Assembly (NCBI RefSeq): GCF_001298525.1
Contig: NZ_CP012678.1
Span: 1,488,001 to 1,552,000 of the forward strand
Length of the DNA: 64,000 nucleotides
Source of the DNA: Psychrobacter urativorans
GTDB taxonomy: Bacteria > Pseudomonadota > Gammaproteobacteria > Pseudomonadales > Moraxellaceae
Direction: 5' to 3'
Each line of letters opens with the position of its first letter. Position 1 is the stretch's first letter. The notes under the pieces are model-generated. The model saw nothing but the letters and a program-made list of their open reading frames with translations. It did not search any database and had not been told where the DNA came from. Shown here piece after piece: positions 1 to 7,809 of this stretch. A program made the translations under genes and the position numbers.

Positions 1-182
1 TCGGCATGCGGCTGTCCTGCTTGTGGATGAAACCCTTGTCCCACTATGTGCTCGTTTTGCACGATTACGCACCCTACCGCCGGATTGGGTCTGGCGGTGT
101 ATTGTCCCTGTTTTGCTTGCTCGATAGCGAGCATCATAAAATAGCGATCTTGGGCGGCTTGAGCATGAGTGGAAATAGACAT
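1..182 (-). CDS. ribD: RibD, N-terminal fragment (cut by window edge)
   Basis: Partial gene running off the left edge; only the first 60 codons are present. It encodes the start of the bifunctional riboflavin enzyme RibD (diaminohydroxyphosphoribosylaminopyrimidine deaminase plus reductase). The translated fragment has the typical deaminase opening: DRYFMMLAIEQAKQG at residues 12-26, then RPNPAVGCVIV at 31-41, then PHA at the edge, which begins the HAE zinc-ligand motif. The ATG at 180-182 is the best start, though no strong ribosome binding site precedes it. It lies downstream of nrdR on the same strand, the usual nrdR-ribD order in gamma-proteobacteria. A plus-strand open frame over the same bases is only its shadow. 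Confidence 0.88.
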   Translation of the reverse strand, partial: MSISTHAQAAQDRYFMMLAIEQAKQGQYTARPNPAVGCVIVQNEHIVGQGFHPQAGQPHA

Positions 183-363
183 AAGAATCACACTTAATAG
201 AGGAATAGCTGAGTATTAAAAAGCAGATAAAAAGGATAAGAATTATTAAATAGCATTAAAATATATATAAATCTTAAAGAGGTTTATTAAAAAATAACTT
301 TTAAAAAAACAATTGAAATCAAATAATATGCAATTTTAAGGTTAATTTTATTGATTAATAAGT

Positions 364-831
364 TTAAGGCGTATTTTTATCAATGGGGCGAATATTAGCG
401 ATTTCCTGATGAAAAGCATCAATATCTTGGAAGTCGCGATAGACACTGGCAAAGCGCACATAAGCAACGTCATCAAGCGTTTTAAGCTCGCTCATGATAA
501 TCTCGCCTAACACTTTGCTACTGATTTCGCGCTCACCCATTTGCCGCACTCGCTTTTCAACACGGCTAATCATCGCCTCTTGCTCGTCAATGGTAATCGG
601 ACGCTTTTGCAGCGGTAACTGAATCGAACGCCGTAATTTTTCATTGTCATACGGCTCAATTTTACTGCTGGATTTTATAATCCGCGGCATCACCACTTCG
701 ACCATCTCAAAAGTAGTGAAACGCTCTTGGCAACCACTACAGACTCTGCGCCGACGCACTTGTGCGCCTTCAGCAGCAAGGCGCGAGTCAATGACCTTCG
801 TCTCTGAAGCATTACAATAAGGACAATGCAT
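364..831 (-). CDS. nrdR: Transcriptional repressor NrdR
   Basis: Nucleotide-sensing repressor of ribonucleotide reductase genes; 155 aa, normal for the family. A zinc ribbon is formed by C3, C6, C31 and C34 (HCPYC and CSGC), followed by the arginine-rich RRRR stretch and an ATP-cone domain from about residue 49 (PRIIKSSSKIEPYDNEKLRRSI region). The frame stays open 25 codons further upstream, but the ATG at 829-831 is preceded by GGAGG at good spacing and gives the canonical MHCPYC start. ribD follows downstream, as is common. The 181 nt between them are AT-rich with no visible gene. Confidence 0.96.
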   Translation of the reverse strand: MHCPYCNASETKVIDSRLAAEGAQVRRRRVCSGCQERFTTFEMVEVVMPRIIKSSSKIEPYDNEKLRRSIQLPLQKRPITIDEQEAMISRVEKRVRQMGEREISSKVLGEIIMSELKTLDDVAYVRFASVYRDFQDIDAFHQEIANIRPIDKNTP

Positions 832-956
832 ACTCGCCTCCTTTTTTTGTTGATAGATAGTGTGTGTGTTTAATAATAACTCTAATCGTGAGCAGCGTTG
901 AAGCAAGTCATCACTGCTAAAACATCAATACAGACCGTTATTTTGCTTAATGACCT

Positions 957-2405
957 TTATTTCCCAATACAAAAGCTACTAAATATCTTTCCTAATAAAT
1001 CATCAGCGCTGAAAGCACCCGTAATTTCGCCCAGACTATGCTGTGCTTGGCGTAAACTTTCGGCCACCAATTCTCCTGCTTGAAATACCGTCAACTGTTC
1101 ATGCGCTTCTGCTAAATAATCCGCGGTACGTCGTAGCGCATCAAGATGGCGCGTACGCGCAATCAAGCTATTTTCAGGCGGATGAAAGCCTACTTTAGCA
1201 CACAACGCGGCGATTAAATGTTCTATGCCCGCCCCTGTTTCACATGAAACATGTACTTGTTCATAGCCTTGCTGTTCCATAGCCGTTATCGTGCTGCTAG
1301 TGAGAGCATTGGTTAATAAATCACTTTTATTGGCAATAATTAACAAGCGTTTAGACGCAGGCAACTCACCGAACAGTTGCTCCGCCAGTTGTAAAGGCGT
1401 ATCGCCAGAGTCAACATCGCGGGTCACATCATAAACCAACAGCAGCATATCCGCCTGAGCAATGGCGGTACGAGCGCGTGCAATCCCAATCCGCTCTACC
1501 GTATCTTCAGTGTCACGCAACCCTGCGGTATCGGTCAAATGCAGCGTTAAACCATTGAGTACCACTGTTTCTTGCAACGTATCACGGGTCGTACCCGCCA
1601 CATCGGTGACAATGGCGCGCTCTTGACCTGCCAGACGATTAAGGAGGCTAGATTTACCCGCATTGGGTCTACCTGCCAATACCACGTGAATGCCGTCACG
1701 CAAGAGCTGACCTTGTTTAGCAGTTGCTAAGACTTGTTGTATTTTTTCTTGCGTTTGTTCGAGCTTATCTTGAATCACACCATCCGATAAGAAATCAACA
1801 TCTTCCTCTTCCGGAAAATCAATCGCCGCCTCAACATGCAGACGCAAATGAATAAGCTGTTCTAATAGCTGATTAATTTTTTGTGAGAACTCACCGCTCA
1901 AGGAACGAATCGCACTACTAGCGGCAGCGGCACTCGTGGCATCAATCGCATCAGCAATAGCTTCAGCTTGCACCAAATCTAACTTATCATTATCAAAAGC
2001 ACGAAATGAAAACTCACCCGCTGCCGCTTGCTTTGCGCCCAGCTCAAACACCCGCGCCAATAGCTGATTTTGTAAGATGACGCCACCATGACCTTGTAGC
2101 TCAATCACATCTTCGCCCGTGAATGAATGCGGTCCTTTAAAATATAATACCAGCCCTTCATCAATCACCGTACCATCCGCTTGATAAAAACGGCAGAAGC
2201 TAGCCAATCTTGGCGTAAAAGCGGATTTTCCCGTTAACTGGCAAGCCATCGCATACGCTTTTGGACCTGATAAACGTATGACACCCACCCCACCGCGACC
2301 AATTGGCGTGGCAATAGCAGCAATCGTCGTCAATCCAGATGTATTGGACAGCCCAGAGAAACCTAATGAATCAGTTGGCGTTGCAGCCGTTGCGATAGAA
2401 TCCAC
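957..2405 (-). CDS. mnmE: tRNA uridine-5-carboxymethylaminomethyl modification GTPase MnmE
   Basis: GTPase that, with MnmG, installs the cmnm5 modification on wobble uridine of certain tRNAs. The N-terminal folate-binding domain begins at TIAAIATPIGRGGVGVIRLSG (about residue 27). The inserted G domain has G1 GRPNAGKSS (about 245), the K-loop TDVAGTTRDT (about 267), DTAG and NKSD. The protein ends in the invariant CIGK. It carries about 26 extra N-terminal residues relative to most homologues. Start choice is uncertain: the frame opens with TTG at 2415-2417, but a good promoter at 2432-2460 would start RNA near 2425, leaving almost no leader. GTG at 2403-2405 has GAGAG upstream and is preferred. 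A parS-like palindrome lies within the gene at 1236-1251. Confidence 0.95.
   Translation of the reverse strand: MDSIATAATPTDSLGFSGLSNTSGLTTIAAIATPIGRGGVGVIRLSGPKAYAMACQLTGKSAFTPRLASFCRFYQADGTVIDEGLVLYFKGPHSFTGEDVIELQGHGGVILQNQLLARVFELGAKQAAAGEFSFRAFDNDKLDLVQAEAIADAIDATSAAAASSAIRSLSGEFSQKINQLLEQLIHLRLHVEAAIDFPEEEDVDFLSDGVIQDKLEQTQEKIQQVLATAKQGQLLRDGIHVVLAGRPNAGKSSLLNRLAGQERAIVTDVAGTTRDTLQETVVLNGLTLHLTDTAGLRDTEDTVERIGIARARTAIAQADMLLLVYDVTRDVDSGDTPLQLAEQLFGELPASKRLLIIANKSDLLTNALTSSTITAMEQQGYEQVHVSCETGAGIEHLIAALCAKVGFHPPENSLIARTRHLDALRRTADYLAEAHEQLTVFQAGELVAESLRQAQHSLGEITGAFSADDLLGKIFSSFCIGK
1236..1251. promoter_or_regulatory. parS-like palindrome, one core mismatch
   Basis: TGTTTCACATGAAACA, one base from the ParB/Spo0J site TGTTTCACGTGAAACA. 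It lies inside mnmE where the protein reads VSCET. Part of a set of similar sites through the window. Affinity may be lower than for perfect sites. Confidence 0.5.
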
Positions 2406-2431
2406 ATCTACTCTCAATAGCGAAAAACTCC

Positions 2432-2460
2432 ATTATAGACGGCTACGTGCAGACTAACAA
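2432..2460 (-). promoter_or_regulatory. Putative sigma-70 promoter of mnmE
   Basis: On the minus strand, TTGTTA (2455-2460) and TATAAT (2432-2437) are separated by exactly 17 nt. Transcription would begin near 2425, only about 20 nt before the preferred mnmE start codon. Seen by eye only. Confidence 0.5.
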
Positions 2461-2550
2461 AACAATCTTTCGGCTGTCACAAATAACCTTTATTCATGAC
2501 TTATTACTCTTTTAAGTGTAACCGTCAAACGTGACCCTAATTTTTCCATA

Positions 2551-2580
2551 AAAAAACCACCGCAAGCGCGATGGTTTTTT
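2551..2580 (-). terminator. Intrinsic terminator after yidC
   Basis: A-rich left arm AAAAAACCACCGC and right arm GCGATGGTTTTTT with an AAGC loop and one mismatch. Read on the minus strand the stem ends in a run of T, just downstream of the yidC stop. Confidence 0.8.
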
Positions 2581-2605
2581 ATTGATTGAAGCCTATCATT
2601 GATGA

Positions 2606-4297
2606 TTAATCAAGAACTTTAACCGTACGTAATTTCTGCTCTTCTTGTACTTTCTTATTGACGATATACTGATGCGTCATACTAAATAAGTTATTCACCG
2701 TCCAGTACAACACCAAACCTGCAGGGAAGAACAACATAAATGCGGTAAAGATAATTGGTAAGAATTTCATGACTTTAGCTTGCATAGGATCGGTAGGCTG
2801 CGGATTCAGCTGCTGCTGAACGAACATAGAAGCACCCATCAGTAGTGGTAAAATAAACCACGGATCCATCGCTGATAAATCATGTATCCATAATATCCAT
2901 GGCGCATGACGCAGCTCAATACTTTCAACAAGCACCCAATATAAGGCTAAGAAGATTGGCATTTGTAGCAGGATAGGCAAGCAACCTGCCATCGGATTGA
3001 CTTTTTCTTCTTTATAAATGCCCATCATTTCTTGCGACATCTTCATCCGATCGTCGCCGTGTTCTTCTTTTAATGCTGCAAGACGCGGTGCAATGGCACG
3101 CATCTTCGCCATTGAGTAGTAACTCTTATTAGAGAACCACAACAACGCAATCTTAACCAAAATCGTCAATAGGATAATTGACCAACCCCAGTTACCGATG
3201 ATTTTATGAATACCATCCAGTACGGCAAATAGCACTTTCGATATTGGCCACAACAGACCGTAATCTACCGTTTTATTGAGACCAACAGCAACATCTTTCA
3301 GCTCAGACTGTACTTTTGGTCCTGCATATAGCGTTGCACTCAGCGTTGTTTGCTTATTGGGCGCGACATTGATCGGCTGGCTATTAAAACCAATAAAATA
3401 ATCGTCGCCAGACTCACGGCTAAAGAATTTGCCAGTAAAATTCTCTGGTGTCCATGCGGATACAAAATAATGCTGCACAATGCCAACCCAGCCTTTATCA
3501 CTGGTTACAGTCAAAGAGCCATCATTAAACTTACCAAATTTCAGCTTATTATATGGATCATCAGGCGTACCCCAAGCACCACCCAGATAAGTGGCCATGC
3601 TCAGCGCCCCTTTATCCGACATACCAGGGTCTTTACTGTTATCGCGCTTTAACTGGGCGAATAACTGACCTTGCCACGGTTGCGTAGAGACGTTTTGGAT
3701 TTTATAGCTGACATCAATAGGATACTTATTATGAGTAAAGGTAAAGGTCTTAGTAACTGTAACACCGTCTTTTTGATAAGTCAGTGGTACCGATAACGTT
3801 TGCTGCCCTTTTTCCATGTTGTAGCTATTGGCAGTATGACTGTATTTAGCTCGACCTTCCGCTGTATCAATACCGTCTTTACCGATAAGACCAGACTGAG
3901 CCACATAGACACGATTGCTATCATTTTCTAACAATACAAAAGGCGTATTACTATCGAGCGTCGCATTATATTGCTTAAGAGCAGCATAAACGATGTCGCC
4001 GCCAGCTGGATCAATTTTGATATCGTAGCGATCAGTCGTCACTGAGATAAGTCCAGCGTCTTTAGCAACCGCGCCTGCTGCTGTTACTGCCACACCGCTA
4101 TCAGTTGGAAGCGGATGTACTGGAAGATCACCAGCCGCACCCGTAGTAGACGGAATATCACTGCCTACTGAAGCAACAGTTTCTGGCACTGCATCTACAG
4201 CAGGCGCATCAGCATAATCATCTCGCCATGCTAAAATCAGTAGATAAGCGGTGATTAGCATCGCAATGATGATCATCACCCGAAATATCTTTTGCAT
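2606..4297 (-). CDS. yidC: Membrane protein insertase YidC
   Basis: Inner-membrane insertase/chaperone that works with or without SecYEG; 563 aa, normal for the Gram-negative form. Residues about 4-24 are a signal-anchor helix. A large periplasmic beta-domain follows (roughly 75-340). The C-terminal insertase core begins near 360 with GWSIILLTILVKIALLW, then the cytoplasmic MAKMRAIAPRL helix, the PMAGCLPILLQMPIFLALYWVL segment and further membrane helices, ending in a basic tail. It belongs to the conserved rpmH-rnpA-yidD-yidC-mnmE order. The 194 nt between yidD and yidC suggest it may have its own promoter. A terminator follows at 2551-2580. Confidence 0.97.
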   Translation of the reverse strand: MQKIFRVMIIIAMLITAYLLILAWRDDYADAPAVDAVPETVASVGSDIPSTTGAAGDLPVHPLPTDSGVAVTAAGAVAKDAGLISVTTDRYDIKIDPAGGDIVYAALKQYNATLDSNTPFVLLENDSNRVYVAQSGLIGKDGIDTAEGRAKYSHTANSYNMEKGQQTLSVPLTYQKDGVTVTKTFTFTHNKYPIDVSYKIQNVSTQPWQGQLFAQLKRDNSKDPGMSDKGALSMATYLGGAWGTPDDPYNKLKFGKFNDGSLTVTSDKGWVGIVQHYFVSAWTPENFTGKFFSRESGDDYFIGFNSQPINVAPNKQTTLSATLYAGPKVQSELKDVAVGLNKTVDYGLLWPISKVLFAVLDGIHKIIGNWGWSIILLTILVKIALLWFSNKSYYSMAKMRAIAPRLAALKEEHGDDRMKMSQEMMGIYKEEKVNPMAGCLPILLQMPIFLALYWVLVESIELRHAPWILWIHDLSAMDPWFILPLLMGASMFVQQQLNPQPTDPMQAKVMKFLPIIFTAFMLFFPAGLVLYWTVNNLFSMTHQYIVNKKVQEEQKLRTVKVLD

Positions 4298-4491
4298 AAA
4301 CCTATCCTAGAGTGAAAAATTAGGGCGTGTGTCATAACCGAATGTCGAGGGCAGATATTCTATCTTAGCCACAATGTGAGCAGTCATTGACATAAAATGG
4401 TCACCATTTTACTAAAAAACCACCTTAAATGATACCAACAGTATGGATAAGCCGCTAAGCCATACATAGCATCCATAAAACGCCAAATTTC

Positions 4492-4869
4492 CTACGATTT
4501 CATTAAGTGATTCAAGAGAGCCACATAACTATAGTTATCACGATAAATAGTGTCATATTTAATCGATGGATACTTTATTAATGACAGCTCTACATTCACA
4601 TAATAATAAGTATAAGACGCCAAAGGTAACGGTACAAAATCAATACCATGTCCACCGAGTGGATGACAGCGACCAATACGTTTTAAGGATAACCAGCTAC
4701 CCGCACTGACGCCGTGCCACTGTAATGCTTGTTTCGCATAGTTTGAGCACGTTGGATAATATCTACAGCGAGCAGGAGTTATTGGACTAATTATTTTTTG
4801 ATAAAAATTAATTATATTTATTAATAAATCATAGAAAAATTTTTTTATTATATTTTTAAATAAAATCAT
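4492..4869 (-). CDS. yidD: Membrane protein insertion efficiency factor YidD
   Basis: Small membrane-associated protein that aids YidC-dependent insertion. The core matches the family: [22 protein letters not shown] in residues about 22-43, then [14 protein letters not shown] and [17 protein letters not shown], with the three conserved cysteines. Most YidD proteins end soon after the GG-H-D-VP motif; here about 45 more residues follow, rich in Tyr, Asn and Ser, with no recognised domain. The start lies 1 nt from the rnpA stop, so the two are translationally linked. The first 60 nt are extremely AT-rich. Confidence 0.93.
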   Translation of the reverse strand: MILFKNIIKKFFYDLLINIINFYQKIISPITPARCRYYPTCSNYAKQALQWHGVSAGSWLSLKRIGRCHPLGGHGIDFVPLPLASYTYYYVNVELSLIKYPSIKYDTIYRDNYSYVALLNHLMKS

Positions 4870-4870
4870 T

Positions 4871-5242
4871 TTATTTTTTTTCTAATTTTTTAAAAATATT
4901 ATTAATCTGATTTTTTAAATCTTTTTTAGAAAGATCATCAATAGATTTTTTAACAATAAAAACAATATCTTTATTGTCTAACTGAGCAGCTTGTACTCGA
5001 AACTGCTCACGAATCTGGCGCTTGATGACATTACGTGCAACCGCAGTAGGTACTTTGCGCTTAGTAATAGCCATTCCTATGCGCGGTTGGTTGCAATCAT
5101 TGGTGCGGACGAAAGCTAATAGATGGCTTTGGTGTAGCTTACGCTCAGGGGCATCAAATACCTCACGGAAGGCCGCAGGCTTCAGTAGGCGCTGTTCTTT
5201 AGTAAAACGAGCAGTATGTATAGCTGGGCATATATTGGGCAT
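4871..5242 (-). CDS. rnpA: Ribonuclease P protein component
   Basis: Protein subunit of RNase P, which trims the 5' end of pre-tRNAs. The family core is visible: [18 protein letters not shown] near the N-terminus, then the RNR-type basic helix seen here as [16 protein letters not shown]. From the ATG at 5240-5242 the product is 123 aa, typical. The frame extends to a TTG at 5305, but that lies inside a terminator-like hairpin (5307-5330), so the ATG is preferred. The last third of the gene is strikingly AT- and Lys/Asn-rich compared with the first part. Confidence 0.95.
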   Translation of the reverse strand: MPNICPAIHTARFTKEQRLLKPAAFREVFDAPERKLHQSHLLAFVRTNDCNQPRIGMAITKRKVPTAVARNVIKRQIREQFRVQAAQLDNKDIVFIVKKSIDDLSKKDLKNQINNIFKKLEKK

Positions 5243-5306
5243 AGTACAACCTAGAATAAGGGCTATTGTAAGGGGTAGAATAAGCTCAACAAAATATAGA
5301 GACAAA

Positions 5307-5330
5307 AAAAGCGCCGATGTGGGCGCTTTT
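5307..5330 (-). terminator. Terminator/attenuator hairpin between rpmH and rnpA
   Basis: Perfect 9-bp stem AAAAGCGCC/GGCGCTTTT with a 6-nt loop. On the minus strand it is followed by a T-run (complement of 5304-5310). It sits between rpmH and rnpA and could lower rnpA expression relative to ribosomal protein L34. Confidence 0.75.
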
Positions 5331-5456
5331 GATATATGGCGGTGTCATAGTTATTGCTAACACTCTATAAATAGATAAAATCTCATTTAAGTTATGATAG
5401 ACGTATAACAAGCACTTTAAACCATGGAGATCGCGTGTTATTACCGATTTATTAAA

Positions 5457-5591
5457 CTATACGGTAAGACGATGACGACCTTTTGCACGGCGACGTGCTA
5501 GTACTTGACGGCCTTTTTTAGTTGCCATACGAGCACGGAAACCGTGAGTACGCTTGCGTTTAATCACGCTTGGTTGGAATGTACGTTTCAT
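5457..5591 (-). CDS. rpmH: 50S ribosomal protein L34
   Basis: Short gene of 44 codons encoding L34. The protein begins [19 protein letters not shown] and ends [13 protein letters not shown], matching the family over its whole length. GGTGAG precedes the ATG. It is the first gene of the minus-strand rpmH-rnpA-yidD-yidC cluster, facing away from oriC, with a strong promoter at 5635-5663. Confidence 0.98.
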   Translation of the reverse strand: MKRTFQPSVIKRKRTHGFRARMATKKGRQVLARRRAKGRHRLTV

Positions 5592-5634
5592 AACTCACCT
5601 ATCAAATAATGGACTAAATTTGTAATAACGCAGG

Positions 5635-5663
5635 ATTATATCACTACCACTAATTTGGGTCAA
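5635..5663 (-). promoter_or_regulatory. Strong sigma-70-type promoter of rpmH
   Basis: Minus strand TTGACC (5658-5663), 17-nt spacer, TATAAT (5635-5640). Expected transcription start near 5628, giving a leader of about 37 nt to the rpmH ATG. Near-consensus, as expected for a ribosomal protein operon. Confidence 0.75.
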
Positions 5664-5817
5664 TAAACTAATTTATCTCAATATATTTAATCAACAGTTA
5701 CGTATCTTTTTTAGTAAGAATTTATATTAGTTTATAAGTAAGCCTATCGGCAATAATTTTTATTATAAAGTATTCATTATCCAGTAGAGCCATTGAATAT
5801 TACCCTTTTTTATGAAG

Positions 5818-5826
5818 TTATCCACA
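5818..5826 (+). promoter_or_regulatory. DnaA box
   Basis: Perfect TTATCCACA, just left of the AT-rich unwinding candidate. Confidence 0.9.
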
Positions 5827-5954
5827 GACAATTTGAATTTCAATAATAATAATAATTTATATATATATAGATATTGTTGTTGTTAGGGAGTGTTTTTTCT
5901 GTGGTTAAGTAGGTATTTGTTATTAAAATCAATAATTTATGATATGGGTAAACC

Positions 5955-5963
5955 TGTGGATAA
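5955..5963 (-). promoter_or_regulatory. DnaA box
   Basis: Perfect TTATCCACA on the minus strand (TGTGGATAA on plus), opposite in direction to the other three boxes. Confidence 0.9.
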
Positions 5964-6023
5964 ACTGTGGGTCAAATAGGGATAACTTCTGATTGGAAAT
6001 CATCCGTAAAAATACCCACAAGG

Positions 6024-6032
6024 TTATCCACA
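6024..6032 (+). promoter_or_regulatory. DnaA box
   Basis: Perfect TTATCCACA, 21 bp from the next box. Confidence 0.9.
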
Positions 6033-6044
6033 GAAAATAGGATG

Positions 6045-6053
6045 TTATCCACA
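6045..6053 (+). promoter_or_regulatory. DnaA box
   Basis: Perfect TTATCCACA. Nearest box to dnaA; may also serve in dnaA autoregulation. Confidence 0.9.
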
Positions 6054-6202
6054 GGGTATTTGTGTTAGATTAGCGCCTGGTTTGAAAACTATTTTAGATC
6101 GCTGATTTTTTTAGGTGTAGACGTTGTTATGGTCTGTTACACCCTATAAATATGAGTGTCACGATAAATTAATTATTATTGGCTAAGAGGTTCGCATTTT
6201 TC

Positions 6203-7645
6203 ATGATAGACACCGCAACGCTTTGGAGTAAATGCTTAGAAGACCTACGTTATAGCGTTAAAGATAATGTTTTTACTATGTGGTTAAGACCGCTCTCAGC
6301 ACATCAAGAGATGCAGACGCTTATTGTTCGCGCACCAAATGATTATTTTGTGGCGTATATCAAAAAAAATCATTTACATGATATCGAACAGTTGGTCGCT
6401 AAGCATAGTAAAGGCAGTATCGAAGAAGTTGTAGTACGTGTCGATAATACTAACCATAGTGCGCTCACAAGCCATGAAGGGTTAGAGGATAATTCTTACG
6501 TATCTGATGCTCTGTTCGATACAAATAGCCCCTCCCCTGCCTCAATATCTCAAGCTACTAAAAATAGCCTTAATAGCAACGCTGACCTTATACTGCCTGT
6601 ATCTGTCGATGCAGATACCAAATCGTTAAGCTACCTCAACCCAGATTTTACGTTTGAGACGTTTGTTACGGGTAAATCGAATAATTTGGCCTACAAAGCT
6701 TGTTACGAGCTGAGTAAACGCCAGTCAAAAAATCGCCATAATCCATTATTTATATATGGACCTTCTGGTTTGGGAAAAACGCATTTAATGCATTCGGTAG
6801 CAGATCGTTATGTAAAAAATAATAAGAGTTTTTATTATTTTACTTCTGAGAATTTTATTAACCAATTGGTTTATTCTTTAAGAAATAATAAAATAGAAGA
6901 TTTTAAAAAGAAAATTAAAAAAGTAGATTTATTAATTGTTGATGATATTCATGTATTAGCTGGTAAAACTAAAAGTAGTAATGAGTTCTTAACGTTATTT
7001 GCAGATTTCACCAGTGGGGATAAACAGCTTATTTTAGCGTCTGACCGTCACCCCTCGCAAATGACTGAATTTGATGAGCGCTTTCGCTCACGTTTTTCTT
7101 GGGGTTTAACGGTTGCCGTTGAGCCGCCTGAGATTGATACGCGTGTGCAGATTTTACAGAAAAAAGCCGCCTCTTTTGGCATGATACTTCCAAAAGAATG
7201 TGCGTTATTTATTGCGCAAAATGTTGTTTCTAATGTCAGGCGCTTAGAAGGGGCTTTAAATCAAGTATTTGCTAATGCCAACTTGACGGGAGCACCGATT
7301 ACACTTGAAATGGTGCAATATGCATTAAAGGATATTGTGGCATTGCGCGTTCAAGCCATCAATATGGTTAATATTCGTAAAGTTGTCGCTGAGTATTATG
7401 ATGTGACAATCAAAGACATTATGGGACGCAAACGGACGCGTAGTATTGCGCGTCCACGTCAAATCGCGATGGCGCTATCGCGTGAGCTGACCAGCAATAG
7501 CTTTCCCGATATTGGACAGTCATTTGGCGGTCGTGATCATACGACAGTGATGCATGCTTGTGATAAAGTTGCCGAACTACGTGCCGCCGATCCTGCATTT
7601 GATAAAGACTACAAATCATTATCGATGATGCTACAAGCGGGGTAG
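6203..7645 (+). CDS. dnaA: Chromosomal replication initiator DnaA
   Basis: Binds the DnaA boxes next to it and opens oriC. 480 aa from the ATG at 6203 (AAGAGG upstream); an in-frame TTG at 6179 is less likely. Domain I is LWSKCLEDLRYSV and onward, followed by a variable linker. The AAA+ domain has Walker A GPSGLGKT (about 186-193) and Walker B LLIVDDI (about 243-249). Domain IV carries the DnaA signature GGRDHTTVMHACDKV (about 442-456). The stretch at roughly 6805-6990 is much richer in A/T and in Lys/Asn/Phe codons than the rest of the gene. Followed by dnaN, recF and gyrB. Confidence 0.98.
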   Translation: MIDTATLWSKCLEDLRYSVKDNVFTMWLRPLSAHQEMQTLIVRAPNDYFVAYIKKNHLHDIEQLVAKHSKGSIEEVVVRVDNTNHSALTSHEGLEDNSYVSDALFDTNSPSPASISQATKNSLNSNADLILPVSVDADTKSLSYLNPDFTFETFVTGKSNNLAYKACYELSKRQSKNRHNPLFIYGPSGLGKTHLMHSVADRYVKNNKSFYYFTSENFINQLVYSLRNNKIEDFKKKIKKVDLLIVDDIHVLAGKTKSSNEFLTLFADFTSGDKQLILASDRHPSQMTEFDERFRSRFSWGLTVAVEPPEIDTRVQILQKKAASFGMILPKECALFIAQNVVSNVRRLEGALNQVFANANLTGAPITLEMVQYALKDIVALRVQAINMVNIRKVVAEYYDVTIKDIMGRKRTRSIARPRQIAMALSRELTSNSFPDIGQSFGGRDHTTVMHACDKVAELRAADPAFDKDYKSLSMMLQAG

Positions 7646-7691
7646 GGAAAATGGGTGCGAGTTAAAATACCATTGTGTTGTGACTTCCATG

Positions 7692-7718
7692 TTGCGACTG
7701 GCGAATATGGTTTATAAT
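7692..7718 (+). promoter_or_regulatory. Possible dnaN promoter
   Basis: TTGCGA (7692-7697) and a perfect TATAAT (7713-7718) in the dnaA-dnaN gap. The 15-nt spacer is short, so this is tentative. Confidence 0.35.
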
Positions 7719-7809
7719 GGGCCAAATCTCAAATATTTATACAAGCCACCGTCAATAGGCTGTCATTAAGCTATCATTAAAAGAACAATTCAATTAAGAG
7801 TAATCCAGC

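Larger units (their letters stand above)
5592..6202. other. Chromosomal replication origin oriC
   Basis: Intergenic region between the divergent rpmH and dnaA genes, the classic oriC position. It holds four perfect TTATCCACA DnaA boxes: 5818-5826 (+), 5955-5963 (-), 6024-6032 (+) and 6045-6053 (+). A near-match ATACCCACA lies at 6012-6020. An AT-only stretch of TAA and TA repeats at 5842-5869 is a good candidate DNA-unwinding element. The two plus-strand boxes at 6024 and 6045 are 21 bp apart, on the same helix face. The dnaA promoter must also lie here; a possible -10 TATAAA is seen near 6145. Confidence 0.92.

Noticed and set aside
6..197. Plus-strand open frame of 63 codons at the window start
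   Set aside because: It is antisense to ribD, whose minus-strand translation matches the RibD deaminase domain.
5022..5360. Plus-strand open frame of 112 codons over rnpA
   Set aside because: Antisense shadow of rnpA, which has clear family motifs.
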